DNA from: Voacanga thouarsii
Lineage: Eukaryota; Streptophyta; Magnoliopsida; Gentianales; Apocynaceae
Reading direction: 5' to 3'
NCBI GenBank assembly: GCA_026120185.1
Contig: JANUWF010001783.1
Span: 9,362,001 to 9,426,000, forward strand
Length of the DNA: 64,000 nt
Shown: positions 23,633 through 34,541 of the stretch, piece after piece
Position numbering within the stretch: position 1 is the stretch's first letter
How the letters are laid out: the number at the start of each line of letters is the position of its first letter
Translations under genes and position numbers: made by a program
The notes under the pieces: model-generated
The model's database searches: none
What the model was told of the DNA's origin: nothing
The model's input: only the letters and a program-made list of their open reading frames with translations

Positions 23633-25171
23633 TCAATTCGAATAGGAGCATTTATAGTCTGGAATATGCGATTTTGTAACTCTTCCGGAGTCAACAAAAG
23701 CGTCTGGCATTTGATTTGCAATGCTTTGCAAATGCATTATCTTTTGAACTTCAAGTTCACATGCGCTTGTGCGCGGATCAAGGTAATTTAATGATGTTGT
23801 CCAAGCAAGATCCTTTTTATGCTGTTTTGGTTCTCCCCCTAATTTAGGGAATATTGATTCATCAAAATGACAATAAGCAAATCTTGCTGTGAATACATCT
23901 CCTGTCAGAGGTTCAACATACCTGATAATAGAGGGAGAATCATATCTAACGTATATCCCCTTTCTTCTTTGAGGACCCATCTTTGTACGTTGGTTTGGTG
24001 CAATTGGAATATATACAGCACACCCAAAAATTCTTAAATGAGCAATATTTGGTTCTGACCCAAAAGCCAATTGCAAAGGAGAGAATTTATGATAACTAGC
24101 TAGTCTTATACGTACAAGTGTTGCAACATGTAGAATAGCATGTCCCCAGGCAGATGTTGGGAGATTTGTTTTCATTAATAATGGTCTAGCAATTAATTGT
24201 AATCGTTTAATCAAAGATTCAGCAAGACCATTTTGTGTGTGAACATGAGCTACAGGATGTTCAATATTAATCCCAATTGACATGCAATATGCATCAAAAG
24301 CATGTGATGAAAATTCACTAGCATTATCCAAACGGATATTTTTAATGTAATGGTCCGAAAATTGTGCTCGTAATTTAATTATTTGAGCAAGTAATCTCGC
24401 AAACGCCAGGTTGCGAGTAGATAATAAACATACATGTGACCATCGGGATGATGCATCAATTAAGACCATAAAATATTTGAACGGTCCACATGGTGGATCA
24501 ATAGGTCCACAAATATCTCCGTGAATCCGTTCAAGAAATGTAGGACTTTCAGCTCCTACTTTTACTGGTGATGGTTTAACAATTAATTTTCCTAGGGAAC
24601 ATGCAGTACATGCGAATTTTTCTGATATTAATATCTTTTTATTTTTTAAAGGATGACCATGTGTATTCTCAATGATTCTTCTCATCATGGTAGATCCCGG
24701 ATGACCCAACCGGTCATGCCAAATGCTAAAAGTAATAGGATCAGTAAACTTCTGATTTACTAGATGATGAATTTCAATTGTACTTATTTTTACAAAATAT
24801 AGGCCAGTAGAAAAAGACGGCAGTTTTTCTAATACATATTTCTTACCCAAATGCATTTGAGTAATAAAAAGATGTTCAATCCCATTTTCCTTATTTGTTT
24901 CAACATGATACCCATTTCTACGGATATCTTTAAAACTCAATAAATTTCTTCTGGATTTTGAGGAAAATAGTGCCTTATCAATAATAATTGTTGTTCCTTT
25001 AGGCAACAATATACTAGCTCTTCCGGAACCCTCAACTACATTTGCACTACCGTTTATCGTATAAATATTTATTTCTCCCATTTTGAGATCAGAAAAATAT
25101 TTCTCATTTTTTAGTATGGTATGTGTAGTTCCACTATCAATAATGCATACATCATCATTAACAACAGCCAT
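23633..25171 (-). CDS. Copia protease-integrase frame of family D (512 aa, separate from gag and RT)
   Basis: From ATG 25171 the product starts MAVVNDDVCIIDSGTTHT. DSGT is the aspartic protease active site at about residues 12-15. The pre-integrase and zinc domain HDRLGHPGS ... CTACSLGK lies at about residues 150-195. The integrase catalytic core follows, with HGDICGP (Asp), RLDNASEFSS (Asp) and a Glu in NGLAESLIKR, all within about residues 215-325. The frame then breaks near 23633, within the integrase C-terminal/linker region. It is in a different frame from both gag and RT. The start is the first ATG of an open frame; in an intact relative this would be part of one gag-pol chain. Confidence 0.85.
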   Translation of the reverse strand: MAVVNDDVCIIDSGTTHTILKNEKYFSDLKMGEINIYTINGSANVVEGSGRASILLPKGTTIIIDKALFSSKSRRNLLSFKDIRRNGYHVETNKENGIEHLFITQMHLGKKYVLEKLPSFSTGLYFVKISTIEIHHLVNQKFTDPITFSIWHDRLGHPGSTMMRRIIENTHGHPLKNKKILISEKFACTACSLGKLIVKPSPVKVGAESPTFLERIHGDICGPIDPPCGPFKYFMVLIDASSRWSHVCLLSTRNLAFARLLAQIIKLRAQFSDHYIKNIRLDNASEFSSHAFDAYCMSIGINIEHPVAHVHTQNGLAESLIKRLQLIARPLLMKTNLPTSAWGHAILHVATLVRIRLASYHKFSPLQLAFGSEPNIAHLRIFGCAVYIPIAPNQRTKMGPQRRKGIYVRYDSPSIIRYVEPLTGDVFTARFAYCHFDESIFPKLGGEPKQHKKDLAWTTSLNYLDPRTSACELEVQKIMHLQSIANQMPDAFVDSGRVTKSHIPDYKCSYSN

Positions 25172-25311
25172 CTGAACACAAATATATATATGTAAACGTA
25201 AATATTATTAGAATAGAATGAAAATGAAAATACAAAAATATCAGGGCGAGGCTTTAGTTCTTCTGAACACTGCCATCACCAATTAAATGGTCTATCCTAC
25301 CGTCTGGGTGT

Positions 25312-26301
25312 TCAAAAAAAATCCGATACATCCATATACGTAATATTGATATTAAGATTTTCAGGATCAATATCATCATCATCAGTATCATTTATTGGAT
25401 GTTGAGAAAAATTTGCTTCCACATTTTTATTTTTCAATGAAGCTTGATATAATTCAACTAAATGCTTAGCCGTACGACAGTTTCGTGACCAATGACCTTT
25501 CATGCCACATCTATAACATATATCCTCATGTTTTTTTTCAATTTCTTTTTCTTTTCCCTTATGATCTTTTCTGTTCCACTTCAGGTGGCTAGTATTTCTC
25601 ACAATTTGATTATAATTGTGATAAGGGAAATATCGAGCGTGTCTACGACCATAACCACGACCACGACCACGACTATAACGATGGCTTCTGCTAGAGCCAA
25701 CGACATTCACTGAGAGTCTTGTTGAGCCGATTGATCCAGCTTCATGATTTCTCAATAATAACTCATTATTCTTCTCTGCAATGAGGAGGGCGATAATTAA
25801 ATCAGTAAATTTTGTATACCCCTTTTCTCGATATTGTTGTTGCAGGACAATATTTGAGGCATGAAAGGTGGAGAATGTCTTCTCCAACATATCTTCATCA
25901 GTCACTTTTTCTCCGCATAATTTTAATTGAGATGTAATTTTATACATTGCGGAGCTATATTCATTCACGGTTTTAAAATCTTGCAACCTCAGGTGCAACC
26001 ATTCATACCGTGCAGTGGGTAGTACGACCATCTTCAGGTGGTCAAATATTTCTTTTAAATTTACCCACAGGACATATGGATCTTTTTCGGTAAGATATTC
26101 CATTTTCAAATTTTCATCGAGATGACGACGAATAAAAATCAAAGCTTTAGCCTTGTGTTGTGCAGATGCACTATTATTTGCTTGAATAGTTTCACTAAGG
26201 CCTTCAGCATTTAGATGCATTTCTGCATCGAGAACCCATGACATATAATTTTTTCCAGAAATATCAAGGGTTACAAATTCGAGTTTAGCGAGATTAGCCA
26301 T
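25312..26301 (-). CDS. Copia gag of family D (329 aa)
   Basis: From ATG 26301, about 100 bp after the 5' LTR, the product starts MANLAKLEFVTLDISGKNY. A UBN2/retrotrans_gag-type helical region covers about residues 20-190. A basic RG-rich stretch (SRGRGRGYGRR) lies near residues 210-225. A CCHC zinc knuckle CYRCGMKGHWSRNC lies at about residues 262-275. The frame ends just after a run of eight T residues, in which one extra base would explain the loss of continuity with pol. Gag proteins form the virus-like particle that packages element RNA in the cytoplasm. It appears uninterrupted over its whole length. Confidence 0.9.
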   Translation of the reverse strand: MANLAKLEFVTLDISGKNYMSWVLDAEMHLNAEGLSETIQANNSASAQHKAKALIFIRRHLDENLKMEYLTEKDPYVLWVNLKEIFDHLKMVVLPTARYEWLHLRLQDFKTVNEYSSAMYKITSQLKLCGEKVTDEDMLEKTFSTFHASNIVLQQQYREKGYTKFTDLIIALLIAEKNNELLLRNHEAGSIGSTRLSVNVVGSSRSHRYSRGRGRGYGRRHARYFPYHNYNQIVRNTSHLKWNRKDHKGKEKEIEKKHEDICYRCGMKGHWSRNCRTAKHLVELYQASLKNKNVEANFSQHPINDTDDDDIDPENLNINITYMDVSDFF

Positions 26302-26384
26302 AGAGATTAATAAATGCGTACCTGTCTTCTGGTTTTGATAACGGCAGAAACTCGTGCTTAGTCTTCTGGCTTTTGTACCAGTAG

Positions 26385-26402
26385 AGACTTGTGCTGATAA
26401 CG
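26385..26402 (-). other. Probable primer-binding region of family D
   Basis: On the minus strand the bases directly after the 5' LTR read CGTTATCAGCACAAGTCT. Many plant copia elements have TTATCAGCAC here in place of TGGTATCAGAGC. The exact priming tRNA cannot be settled from this sequence. Confidence 0.55.
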
Positions 26403-26769
26403 TGTTATAAAATTAGGGTAGTGTTAGAATAAAATTTCCGCACTACACACTAAGAAAATTCTAACTATTCTTTGCACAAAAATTTCTCTTCAAACTTCTC
26501 TCTTTCTTTCTCTCACAATTCTTTCTCTAATCTTTCTTTCACTAATCTTTCTTTCACAAAATGATGGTGTATTACAAGCTTAGAGAATAACTCTATTTAT
26601 AGAGCTCTAATTAGTGGAATACATCATGGCATACATCATCTTCAACTAATCTCAATTAATGGTGTCTCCACTAAATTGTGGACATCCATAAAAATCTTCT
26701 AATAATTCACATAAATCCATAATTAGTAGAGCCTCCATTAATAAATAAAGATTCCAATAATTCATAACA
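26403..26769 (-). repeat. 5' LTR of copia family D
   Basis: 367 bp, gap-free match to 21186-21552. It lies between the element's leader and the ISU upstream region, so its promoter is the nearest transposon promoter to ISU. Confidence 0.95.
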
Positions 26770-26774
26770 GTATT

Positions 26775-27241
26775 GAATTTTTGTGTACTCTTGGGAGGGA
26801 CACAAGCTTTAACTCCATCAGCATACCGAGATTCCAATTGGATAAGCATTATATTTTTTTTCTTTTTTTTTTTTTGAAATTGACACAGCAAAACCTGCTT
26901 AAAATCCCGTTGGCTCTCCTCTGCCAGAACAGAACTGCCTCAGTCTTTTCCACGTATTTCCACCCCCCCGCGCCCCCCCGCCCGCTTTTGTTTCTTCCTC
27001 TTTTGGCCCCTTCCTGATCACAAATTTACATCCCACGAACGCCCAAAAACTCCCAAATCCGAACAAGAACATAGAGTAGTCTTCTAATTCCTATCTCTGA
27101 AGGTAGGCCTAGGATACCCTAATTCAAATATACGCAAGTACGAGGTTGATAGCCTTTGACGGTTTGCCTTCAGGTATTGCGTTGGTTAAAGCAGACGTTG
27201 CGAATCACTTGTTCGACTTCTGCGGAAATTAAATTTGGAAG
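26775..27241 (+). promoter_or_regulatory. Upstream region and 5' UTR of the ISU gene
   Basis: 467 bp between the family-D target duplication and the ISU ATG. It contains a long T-run (about 26850-26876), a C-rich tract (CCCCCCCGCGCCCCCCCGCCC at about 26962-26982) and pyrimidine-rich sequence. No clear TATA box or transcription start can be assigned. Core promoter elements must lie here or inside the copia element. Confidence 0.5.
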
Positions 27242-30200
27242 ATGTTGAGATACTCGGCGAGTCGGATTTTGGGGCAGTTAACGGGCGGGCCTCGGTTGTC
27301 GGCGATGACGCAGCTGTCTAGGTTTTACCATGAGAGGGTTGTAGACCATTACAACAATCCCCGTAATGTTGGAGCCTTCGATAAGAATGATCCTACGGTC
27401 GGCACGGGTCTCGTCGGTGCTCCGGCTTGCGGCGATGTTATGAAGATGCAGATTAAGGTCGACGATAAGACTGGAAAAATTGTCGACGCTTGCTTCAAAA
27501 CTTTCGGCTGCGGTTCTGCTATCGCTTCTTCCTCTGTTGGTATGTATTTTTGTTTTTAACTTGTCCAGATGCGTGTACCAGATTAATTTGTTTTTGTGGC
27601 CATATGCATGGTATATGAGTTTCAGGAAATTGTTTCTGTCAATTGTATTATGGACCTGATGAATTTCTAGGTTTTTGAAATGTTAAGCTTTGTGTTTGAT
27701 ATGGGGGATTGGAGCTTGGAATGATGAATACTAGTTTTTAGAGGCAAATTTTGGATGCTGTATAAAATACCAGTGAAAATGTGGAAAATTTCTAATTTCT
27801 CAAGAAATGCTTGCCTCCGTCACATGTTTCAGTTAATGTTGTTTTGTTTTGTTTTTTTTTAATTTCTTTCTTTTGTTTACAAATAGTGAATCATACTTGT
27901 TAGTTCATGTCAATGCAGAAGACTTGAACTTAATGTGACATAAAATAATGTCAATGTAATCTAAAATGATGAGGAAAAGATATTGGAGAGATCTTTTTAA
28001 AAAGATGGATTAGTTCATTTTTAGTGATTTAACTGGGGCGCTCAATTAGGTTAAGGTTACAGCATTTGGTGTGATATTTGCCTTGGTTAATGCATTTTTA
28101 TGATCATGTACACATTCTTAAGGGATAAAACCTGTTTTCTGATGAATTTGGAGGTAATAGATTAAACAAGGTACTCCAACCAGCAATAAATTTATCCTCC
28201 CTCTGTGTTTTGAACTAATTTCAGTGTTGTTAAGGGCGCAAGGCGCACCTAGGCACTAGGACCTTCATATCGCCCGAGGCGTAGGGTGCAAAAAAAAGCG
28301 TGTGACTGATCGAAGTAAGGCGAGCACACAAAATACAAAATTATATATATTACATAAAATAACTTTGAAGAGTTTTTTTTTTTTTTAATTTTGTACTATT
28401 CAAGTCTTAATTTAGTTTAAATCTAAGTCTATCCAAAGGATGCGTTAGAGGAAATTTTGACTTCTTTTAAGGAATTGATTACATTTAAATCCAATTAACA
28501 GATCCCAATCACATCTTTTTGAGCACCAAAATTTGAAAATTAATATAATTTTTTCTTAAAGGAAACAATATTAATCCAAGATGCGCCTTTTTAGTGCCTT
28601 GGGCTGTAGAAAAAGGCACAAAAAAACATTGCCTGACTGAAGGCGCCTCGCCTTGGACTATAAGAAGCGCAAAGGGGCTTTGGGGCTGTGACTGGGGTTC
28701 TAGGCGCATGCCTTAACAACATTGTTTTTCGGCCGGTCGGACTGTGAACCGGTCCGGTCCTCTCCTTTGAACCGGAATCCTAAAAAATTGTCTTGTTTTG
28801 TGCTCACCGTTTGGACCAGCCGATCCAACCAAATTGAACCGTTCTCTTTTTTTTTTTCCCCCTAAATAAGATAATTTATTCATAGGAAAGAAATAAGTTA
28901 CACAAATGGACTAAATAGTTTATAATAATAGAGAAAATATCATATTTTCTTCTAATTTCGTTATTTATGTATTTATGGACTTGAATTACAATATATTATT
29001 GATCAATTTTATTCTTAAAATAATTATATTTTTAAATTTTAAATTATAATATTACCTGCTCAATTACGGGTCAATTGCGGTCCAATTATGGTTAGACCAT
29101 TGAACTGTGAACCAGTAAATTTTTCGGTTTGATGTTCGATTCGGTTATGAAAATATTGCTTAACAATGCTGACTAATTCCATCAATTAATTCAGGTAAAT
29201 GACCTTGTTTCTTGCCATAAATAAGAGGAGTACCATGTCAAGATTGTTGATTATAAATATACGAGGGATGCGGAGAATTGCCTGAACTCTAGACTGTTCT
29301 TTGAAATAGACACAATAGAATTCTAGAAAAGGGAAAACCATAGAGAGACTTGAGTTCTTTGTAGAAAGGTGGGATGCTGGAGCTTCTGTATCTGCAGTCT
29401 TTCTTTGGTCTTATAAATAGGTGCAAAAAAAATCAAAGAGATACATAGTATCAAAAACTGTAATCAAGCTATAAATATTGTATATATCTGTAAAGTCATT
29501 ACATAATGAACGAGTGGATGGGCTTTTTGTATTTGACCATCTTGTATTTGGCTGTTATTTTGCTAGGATGGGAAGGGAAGGAAAAGTTTATGATGCTTTC
29601 TATTCTCTACTAAGTACTAATTATGATTGAAAAGTGCCCTTTCAATTGCATACCAATTTCCTTGGCTCATAGTGTAGCCTCTATTTTGTAGGTTTTTGTA
29701 ATTCTCATTCATTGCTTAAGATTTTGTTTTCTCACTTTCAGCTACTGAATGGGTGAAGGGCAAACAAATGGAGGAAGTCTTATCCATCAAGAATACGTAA
29801 GTGCAATTTCTATTACTCACGAATATATGTATGTGTACTTGTAATATTTTTCTCATTTTCAAATAGTCTTTGTTTCTTTAATTTGGTTCTGTATTTTGCA
29901 TTAAGTCTCCGTTAACTGATCATTATTCATTCATGCTCTAGGTGTCTTGGCCATATATTTTATTTGGTTGGAATAACCTCTGTTTCTTTACTCCAAAGTC
30001 TAAAGCATAACTAGTTATGCTCTCTGAGTAATCTTTCTTCCATTAACATCTGAATATTCAGAACTTTGCATCTGGTGTCTTGATGTACAATAGCACTACC
30101 AAGAGTTGAAATCCCATTTTTAAAGATCTTTATCTTGGTTTTAAGGTGAATTTTAAACATCAATGAACTTTGCACTGATAGAGATGTATGGACACTTCAG

Positions 30201-31820
30201 GAGTGTGTTATCTAGGTTCTTACCACAAGATATGAAGAGTTAGTTGCTGTTCTGTGCATATATTTGGGAGGCAGTGGTGGCTTGCCTTGGAAGAAAAGTG
30301 ACCGGAGTTATTTGTGGAGAAATTTTATACTAGGCTTCTTTGCATTAGATATTCTTGAGGAGTCTTGGGTAGATATAGGTGCGGGTGAACGTAGATATAA
30401 GAGGAGAAAGGGTGTGAGATGCAATGGATCTGTTGACCATCATTTTTAATTGCATGGAATGTGGAAAAGGAGGTTAAACAAACATGTCTGAGCCCTGAGG
30501 AAGGGGGGAGCTTGAGCAAGCCGCAGATATTACTGCAACTTCATACATCACCAATACAATGTTTCAATGTCACTGTCAATTAGGTTCTCATGCATCTTTC
30601 TTTTGCATCCAGCTCCGGTTGTCTGTCCAACAAAATTCATTGAATGTTAAGTTGCTCTATTTTGATAATTTTGCATTTTGAGTATGTGCCCAAAAGCAAA
30701 TTTAGTTGCTTTCTGAGCATTCTTGTACAATCATTCCCTCAAGTTTGAGACCTATCAAGGTTGGGAGATAGTCAAAATTCTGGATGCATCAATATACTAT
30801 GCAAAGTTAATTCATCTCATCATAAAAAATATGATCAGCAACTGAATGCGAGATTTTTCATGGCATAGAATCTGTATGTCTGGTTTTCTTTAGGTTGCAT
30901 CTTAGCCCTTTACTTGTAAATTCTTGGTTCTATAATCATGTTATCCTTTTTTTAGTGGTAAATTACAATGCATATCTGTTACATGCAAGATGAGTGGATG
31001 TGACCTACAGGTAAAGGGATTATTTGTCGTATAGCACCTTTTAGATGTGTCATGTTGAATTCTATTTATGCAAATACATAAAAATATAAACAGAAAATAG
31101 AACTACTAGTTCAATAAATAAATTTAGTTTCTAATTTTTAAAGTTATCCTGTCACTTTGGTTTCTTTTTAGTTTTGTCAACTATAAGTGTTCTCAGTGAA
31201 CTATATCAGTAAGAAAGCAAGGCATCTGAAAATGTAATGAATATTGAAATCATTTATGGACAACCAAAAGGGTTTATATGTACTATTGGTGACATTGTGC
31301 TGCAAGTCATATTATAAAAATACTTATATAGCATTCTTAGTGCCTGTTATTTACATCTAATATATTGTCATAGGTTGTCTTCTGCTCTGCCCGATTTGAT
31401 GTTCCTTCATAAACTTGTTTTTATGTTTTTATTCTTCCCGAGTAATGTTCCTTGCATTTGTTGCATTTCTTAAGTTTCTTGTTTGGGATTTTAATAGCTT
31501 TCTAGAGATGGTTAGTTTATCTTTGATTATGCATTCTGGATTTTGAATTATCCTGAACGGGTGGAAATGTGAGTCTGTTAATCTTAAAATCGTCCAGAGA
31601 TTCGTGATATTTATCCTTGTTGGATTCATTTGAACAGTGGTATGAATATCTTTGCAGAGAAATTGCCAAACATCTTTCTCTCCCGCCAGTTAAATTGCAC
31701 TGCAGTATGCTTGCTGAGGATGCAATTAAAGCAGCTGTGAAAGATTACGAGGGAAAGCGCATCACCAAACTAAATGTGAGCACAGAAGGTGAATCTCTGG
31801 AGAGAGCTGTCGATGCTTGA
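27242..31820 (+). CDS. ISU1: Mitochondrial iron-sulfur cluster scaffold protein (ISCU/ISU1 type), three exons
   Basis: Exons join 27242-27539, 29742-29796 and 31658-31820 (516 nt, 171 aa). Introns are GT-AG: donors GTATGT at 27540 and GTAAGT at 29797, acceptors TTTCAG and TTTGCAG. The protein is a small ISCU/NifU-N scaffold on which [2Fe-2S] clusters are built from cysteine-desulfurase sulfur in the mitochondrial matrix. Residues 1-28 are basic and Ser-rich, as expected of a targeting peptide. The mature core starts around YHERVVDHYNNPRNVG (29-44). Conserved cluster ligands are Cys63 (in PACGD, with Asp65), Cys90 (in FGCGSA) and Cys133 (in HCSMLAED). LPPVK at 126-130 is the HscA/HSP70 chaperone-binding motif. 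The start is the first ATG, in frame with the core and in a sensible context; Met22 is an alternative. Residue 84 is Cys where family members usually have Arg, Lys or similar. The frame is fully intact. It is the only host gene with solid support here. Confidence 0.95.
28225..28721. mobile_element. MITE-like inverted-repeat element in ISU intron 1
   Basis: TGTTGTTAAGGGCGCAAGGC at the left is mirrored by GCGCATGCCTTAACAACA at the right. Near both ends are repeated AAGGCGC and CTAGGC(G)CA motifs (for example AAGGCGCACCTAGGC and GAAGGCGCCTCGCC). About 497 bp, no coding capacity. The target duplication is unclear. The superfamily is not assigned. Confidence 0.6.
28722..29180. repeat. Second short non-autonomous element or repeat in ISU intron 1
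   Basis: It starts TTGTTTTTCGGCCGG with repeated GAACCGGTCCGG-like words. It ends with GAACTGTGAACCAG, TTCGGTT words and ATTGCTTAACAATGC. GAACCGG/CGGTT motifs at both ends suggest a non-autonomous transposon directly abutting the first one. The boundaries are uncertain. Confidence 0.4.
29797..31657 (+). other. ISU intron 2 (1861 bp)
   Basis: GT at 29797 and AG at 31656-31657. The intron interrupts the Thr codon of IKNTEI. AT-rich, with no coding sequence or recognisable element. Open frames at 30264-30519 are chance. Confidence 0.88.
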
Positions 31821-33253
31821 TGTTTCTTTGCCATGTCTTTGACTTTCTCCGATTCCCGCGCCCCCCACCTTCCCATCCCCCTCCGCTCCCCCCCCCCCCA
31901 AGCCTTCTCTTTGTTGTTTTTCCTCTGAACTTTGCGTAGCGTGTTGTAATAATGTGGTGATGTCATCTTGCTTTTAGGATTGGTCTCATTGGGTCTTATA
32001 CATGTCATAATGTCTGTTTTATTTTTCTTGATAGCTGTGAGCAACAAATCATAGAATTATTGTTAACTAATATAATATAACTACATATACACAACAATAT
32101 ATAACTCTCTAGTATTATTATATTGCAATTTGAAGCAGCGGCTATATGTAATCCTACTGCCCAACACCTGCAACCTCAACATCCCACGCACACAACAATA
32201 ATGCTGACTGAAATCCCATTGAATTTAGCCCATGGTTTCGCACAACAAAACATCAGCCACCGAACATCCAGGCAAAACATGATATGGCTATGGAAGTCTA
32301 AGAAACTACAGAACAAGAAGACGAGATTCGAAGCTCTACATGAAGAAGGAATGATCTCGGCTTGTCCTCGGCAAAACTGAGATTGTTTGGCTTTGGAAAG
32401 GATGCTGCCCGACAACCTTCTTGATTGGAATGAACCCAGAGTAATAGTGCTAGGTTTGTTCTTCGGCCTTGGGAGAAGAGAGCGAGAGTGATGCAAGTAA
32501 TGGAGAGGAGAAGTGGACGTGAAAGAGGGAGAGAGGCCGAGAGCTGTTCTCCGTATACGTGAGGGTTTTGTCTCAGTGGAAGGAAGCAATGAGGATAGGG
32601 GTTCCGGTTTTGTGTGTTTGGAGTGATGGGGAGTGTGCTGTTTTGTGCTCAGAAAATGACCAAACGATGGTCTCAGGTAGGAGAGTTATTGCTGGAGTTT
32701 AGGGTGGCCGAATGGCCCTTGGTGTGTATATTTCGGTTTGAAAAAGTGAAGGGAATTGGAGTCTCCTTCAAGGAGGAAACACGAAATCTGTTTTGGGTTG
32801 TTCAAGGTTGAAACCGAGTAGCTTATGGTGTGCGTGCCTAAAAAATTGGTTCGTTTGTGCTGAAGGGAAGAAGGCGGCCGAAATCTTTTAGCTAGATTGG
32901 AGGCGCAATTCGTGCAAGAGAGAAAGTCGAAGAATAAGGAGATTGCTGAGATTTTGGAGAAGGCAATGTATATGGTAGCCTCCTTGGCTGTAAAAGGTAA
33001 GTAAGTAAATTGCTTACTGCGTGAGAGAAGTTTTTCCCTCCTTAGTCTCTTCCAGATTTTCGGCTAGCATAATGTAGAAAGTAGTCGAGCTTCTACAAAA
33101 ATGGAGAGAAGCGTCCAGCTTGGAAGGAATGTTGCTCCCAATGATTTGGCCACTAAACAATATATGATTAAAGGGATTGGGGGTAATTAATTAAACCGAT
33201 TACGGCAAGTATTAATCCTAGTTGCCATTCATGCAGTCACGCTGGCTGCTAGA
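31821..33253. other. ISU 3' UTR and intergenic sequence, no supported gene
   Basis: The first ~200 bp, including a C-rich tract at about 31858-31901, is probably ISU 3' UTR; no poly(A) site can be fixed. From about 32140 composition becomes more balanced, with a minus-strand open frame of 137 codons (32176-32589, Ser/Arg/Leu-rich). A short plus-strand stretch near 32892-33000 reads RKSKNKEIAEILEKAMYMVA. I recognise no domain in either. They could be a remnant of a gene or of a transposon-captured fragment. Confidence 0.35.
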
Positions 33254-34541
33254 TTTTTTTTTTTTTTTTTTGAAGTAAAAGGTCGGCTATTAATAGACAA
33301 TGGCAGTTGGTTTGAATACATGGAAATAACAACAAACTAATCCGTAATCCTAAGAAATTTAGGGTCGGCTATATGAACCAATGTCAGGCAACGTGTAGTC
33401 ATCCACATGAATCATCTCTCGTCACTTTCTTTTATCGACCGTTATACTCTCATCGAAATTTAACAGAGACATATCTCTCCTAATCACCTCTATCCATGTC
33501 GTTTTAGACCTACTTCTACCTCTATCTAACCTATCCCGTCTCCCTCCCTCAATCGTCTTAATATGGGCATTCCTTGATCTTCTCTGTACATGTCCAAACC
33601 AAACGCAGACAACTTTCTTACATCTTTTCCTCAATAGATGACACACCCACCTTTTCCCTAATAGTCTCATTTATGACTCTATCTTTTCTAATATATCCAC
33701 ACATCCACCGTAACATACGCATCTCAACTACTTTCATCTTTTAAATATGACACTTTTTAACTGTCCAACATTCCGTGCTATATAATAAAACAGGTCTTAT
33801 GGTTGTTCTGTAAAACTTTCCTTTAGATTTAATGGTATATTATGATCACATAAAATATCAGTTGCACTCTTCCATTTCAACCAACCCACCTTAATCCGGT
33901 GTGCAAAGTCGCCATCGAATTCTCCGTCTTTCTGAATAATAGATTCTAAATATCGGAAACAATCAACAATCGGTATATCTCTACCATCCAAAGTTACACT
34001 CTGGGCTATATTTCTGCTATTACTGAACTTGCATTCTATATACTCTATTTTACTCCTACTAATTCTGAAGCCCTTAGATTTCAATGTCTATCGCTACAAC
34101 TCCAATTTAGCATTTACGCCGCCTCTAGTCTCATCAATCAACACAATATCATCTACAGACAACATACACCATGGCACAGCCTCCTGTATAGTGCAGGTCA
34201 ACTCATCCATAATGGCCGCAAAGAGAAAAGGGCTAAGCACTGATCCTTGATGTACCCCGATAGTAATTGGGAACTTTGCAGTCATTCCGGCGCAACTCCT
34301 TACACTTGTTCATGCTCCCTCATACATATCTTTAATGAAAGTAATATACTTTAGTGATACACCTTTCTTGACCAGCACCTACCAAACTACTACTCTAGGC
34401 ACCTTGTCATAAGCTTTCTCTAGGTCAATAAATACCATACGTAAATATTTCTTTCTTTCCCTATAATATTCAATCATCCGCTTTAATAAATAAATTGCCT
34501 CCGTAGTGGAACGCCCAGGCATAAAACCAAATTGATTATCT
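33254..34541 (-). pseudogene. 5'-truncated LINE with RT domain and poly(A) tail
   Basis: A plus-strand run of T at 33254-33271 is the poly(A) tail of a minus-strand element. Reading the minus strand from 34541: SDNQFGFMPGRSTTEAI and FIDLEKAYDKVPR (RT block A) at about 34385-34541. Then GVHQGSVLSPFLFA and the active-site region MLSVDDIVLID, where family members usually have FADD, at about 34110-34270. Then the FRYLESIIQKDG region at about 33920-33960, and the C-terminal segment RRSRNAHIKTIEGGRRDRLDRG to about 33500. Three frame changes and stops are present. The 5' truncation directly before the conserved SDNQFGF segment and the poly(A) end are typical of LINE integration. Confidence 0.82.

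Larger units (their letters stand above)
21186..26769 (-). mobile_element. Ty1/copia LTR retrotransposon, family D (nearly intact, young)
   Basis: Two 367-bp LTRs (21186-21552 and 26403-26769) are flanked by the exact 5-bp duplication GTATT at 21181-21185 and 26770-26774. The LTRs align without gaps with about 11 mismatches (about 3%), so this is the youngest complete element in the window. It reads on the minus strand with gag, protease-integrase and RT-RNase H in three long frames. Its 5' LTR lies about 470 bp upstream of the ISU start codon, and its transcription points away from ISU. Confidence 0.95.
27540..29741 (+). other. ISU intron 1 (2202 bp) with transposon insertions
   Basis: A phase-1 intron splits the Ala codon after ASSSV. 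Apart from the two MITE-like insertions near 28225-29180 it is AT-rich unique sequence with no coding signal. Confidence 0.9.

Noticed and set aside
25172..25279. Possible intron between gag and pol of family D (GTGATG ... TTCAG before the pol ATG)
   Set aside because: Joining the proposed donor and acceptor does not bring gag in frame with pol, so a frameshift at the T-run is a simpler explanation.
27242..27559. 105-codon uninterrupted frame for ISU exon 1
   Set aside because: The last six codons run into intron 1. The GTATGT donor at 27540 and the perfect continuation of the scaffold protein in exons 2 and 3 show the frame is spliced.
32176..32589. 137-codon minus-strand open frame downstream of ISU
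   Set aside because: No recognisable domain, Ser/Arg/Leu-rich composition, overlaps an opposite open frame, and no splice or promoter context. Kept only as a note in the intergenic entry.
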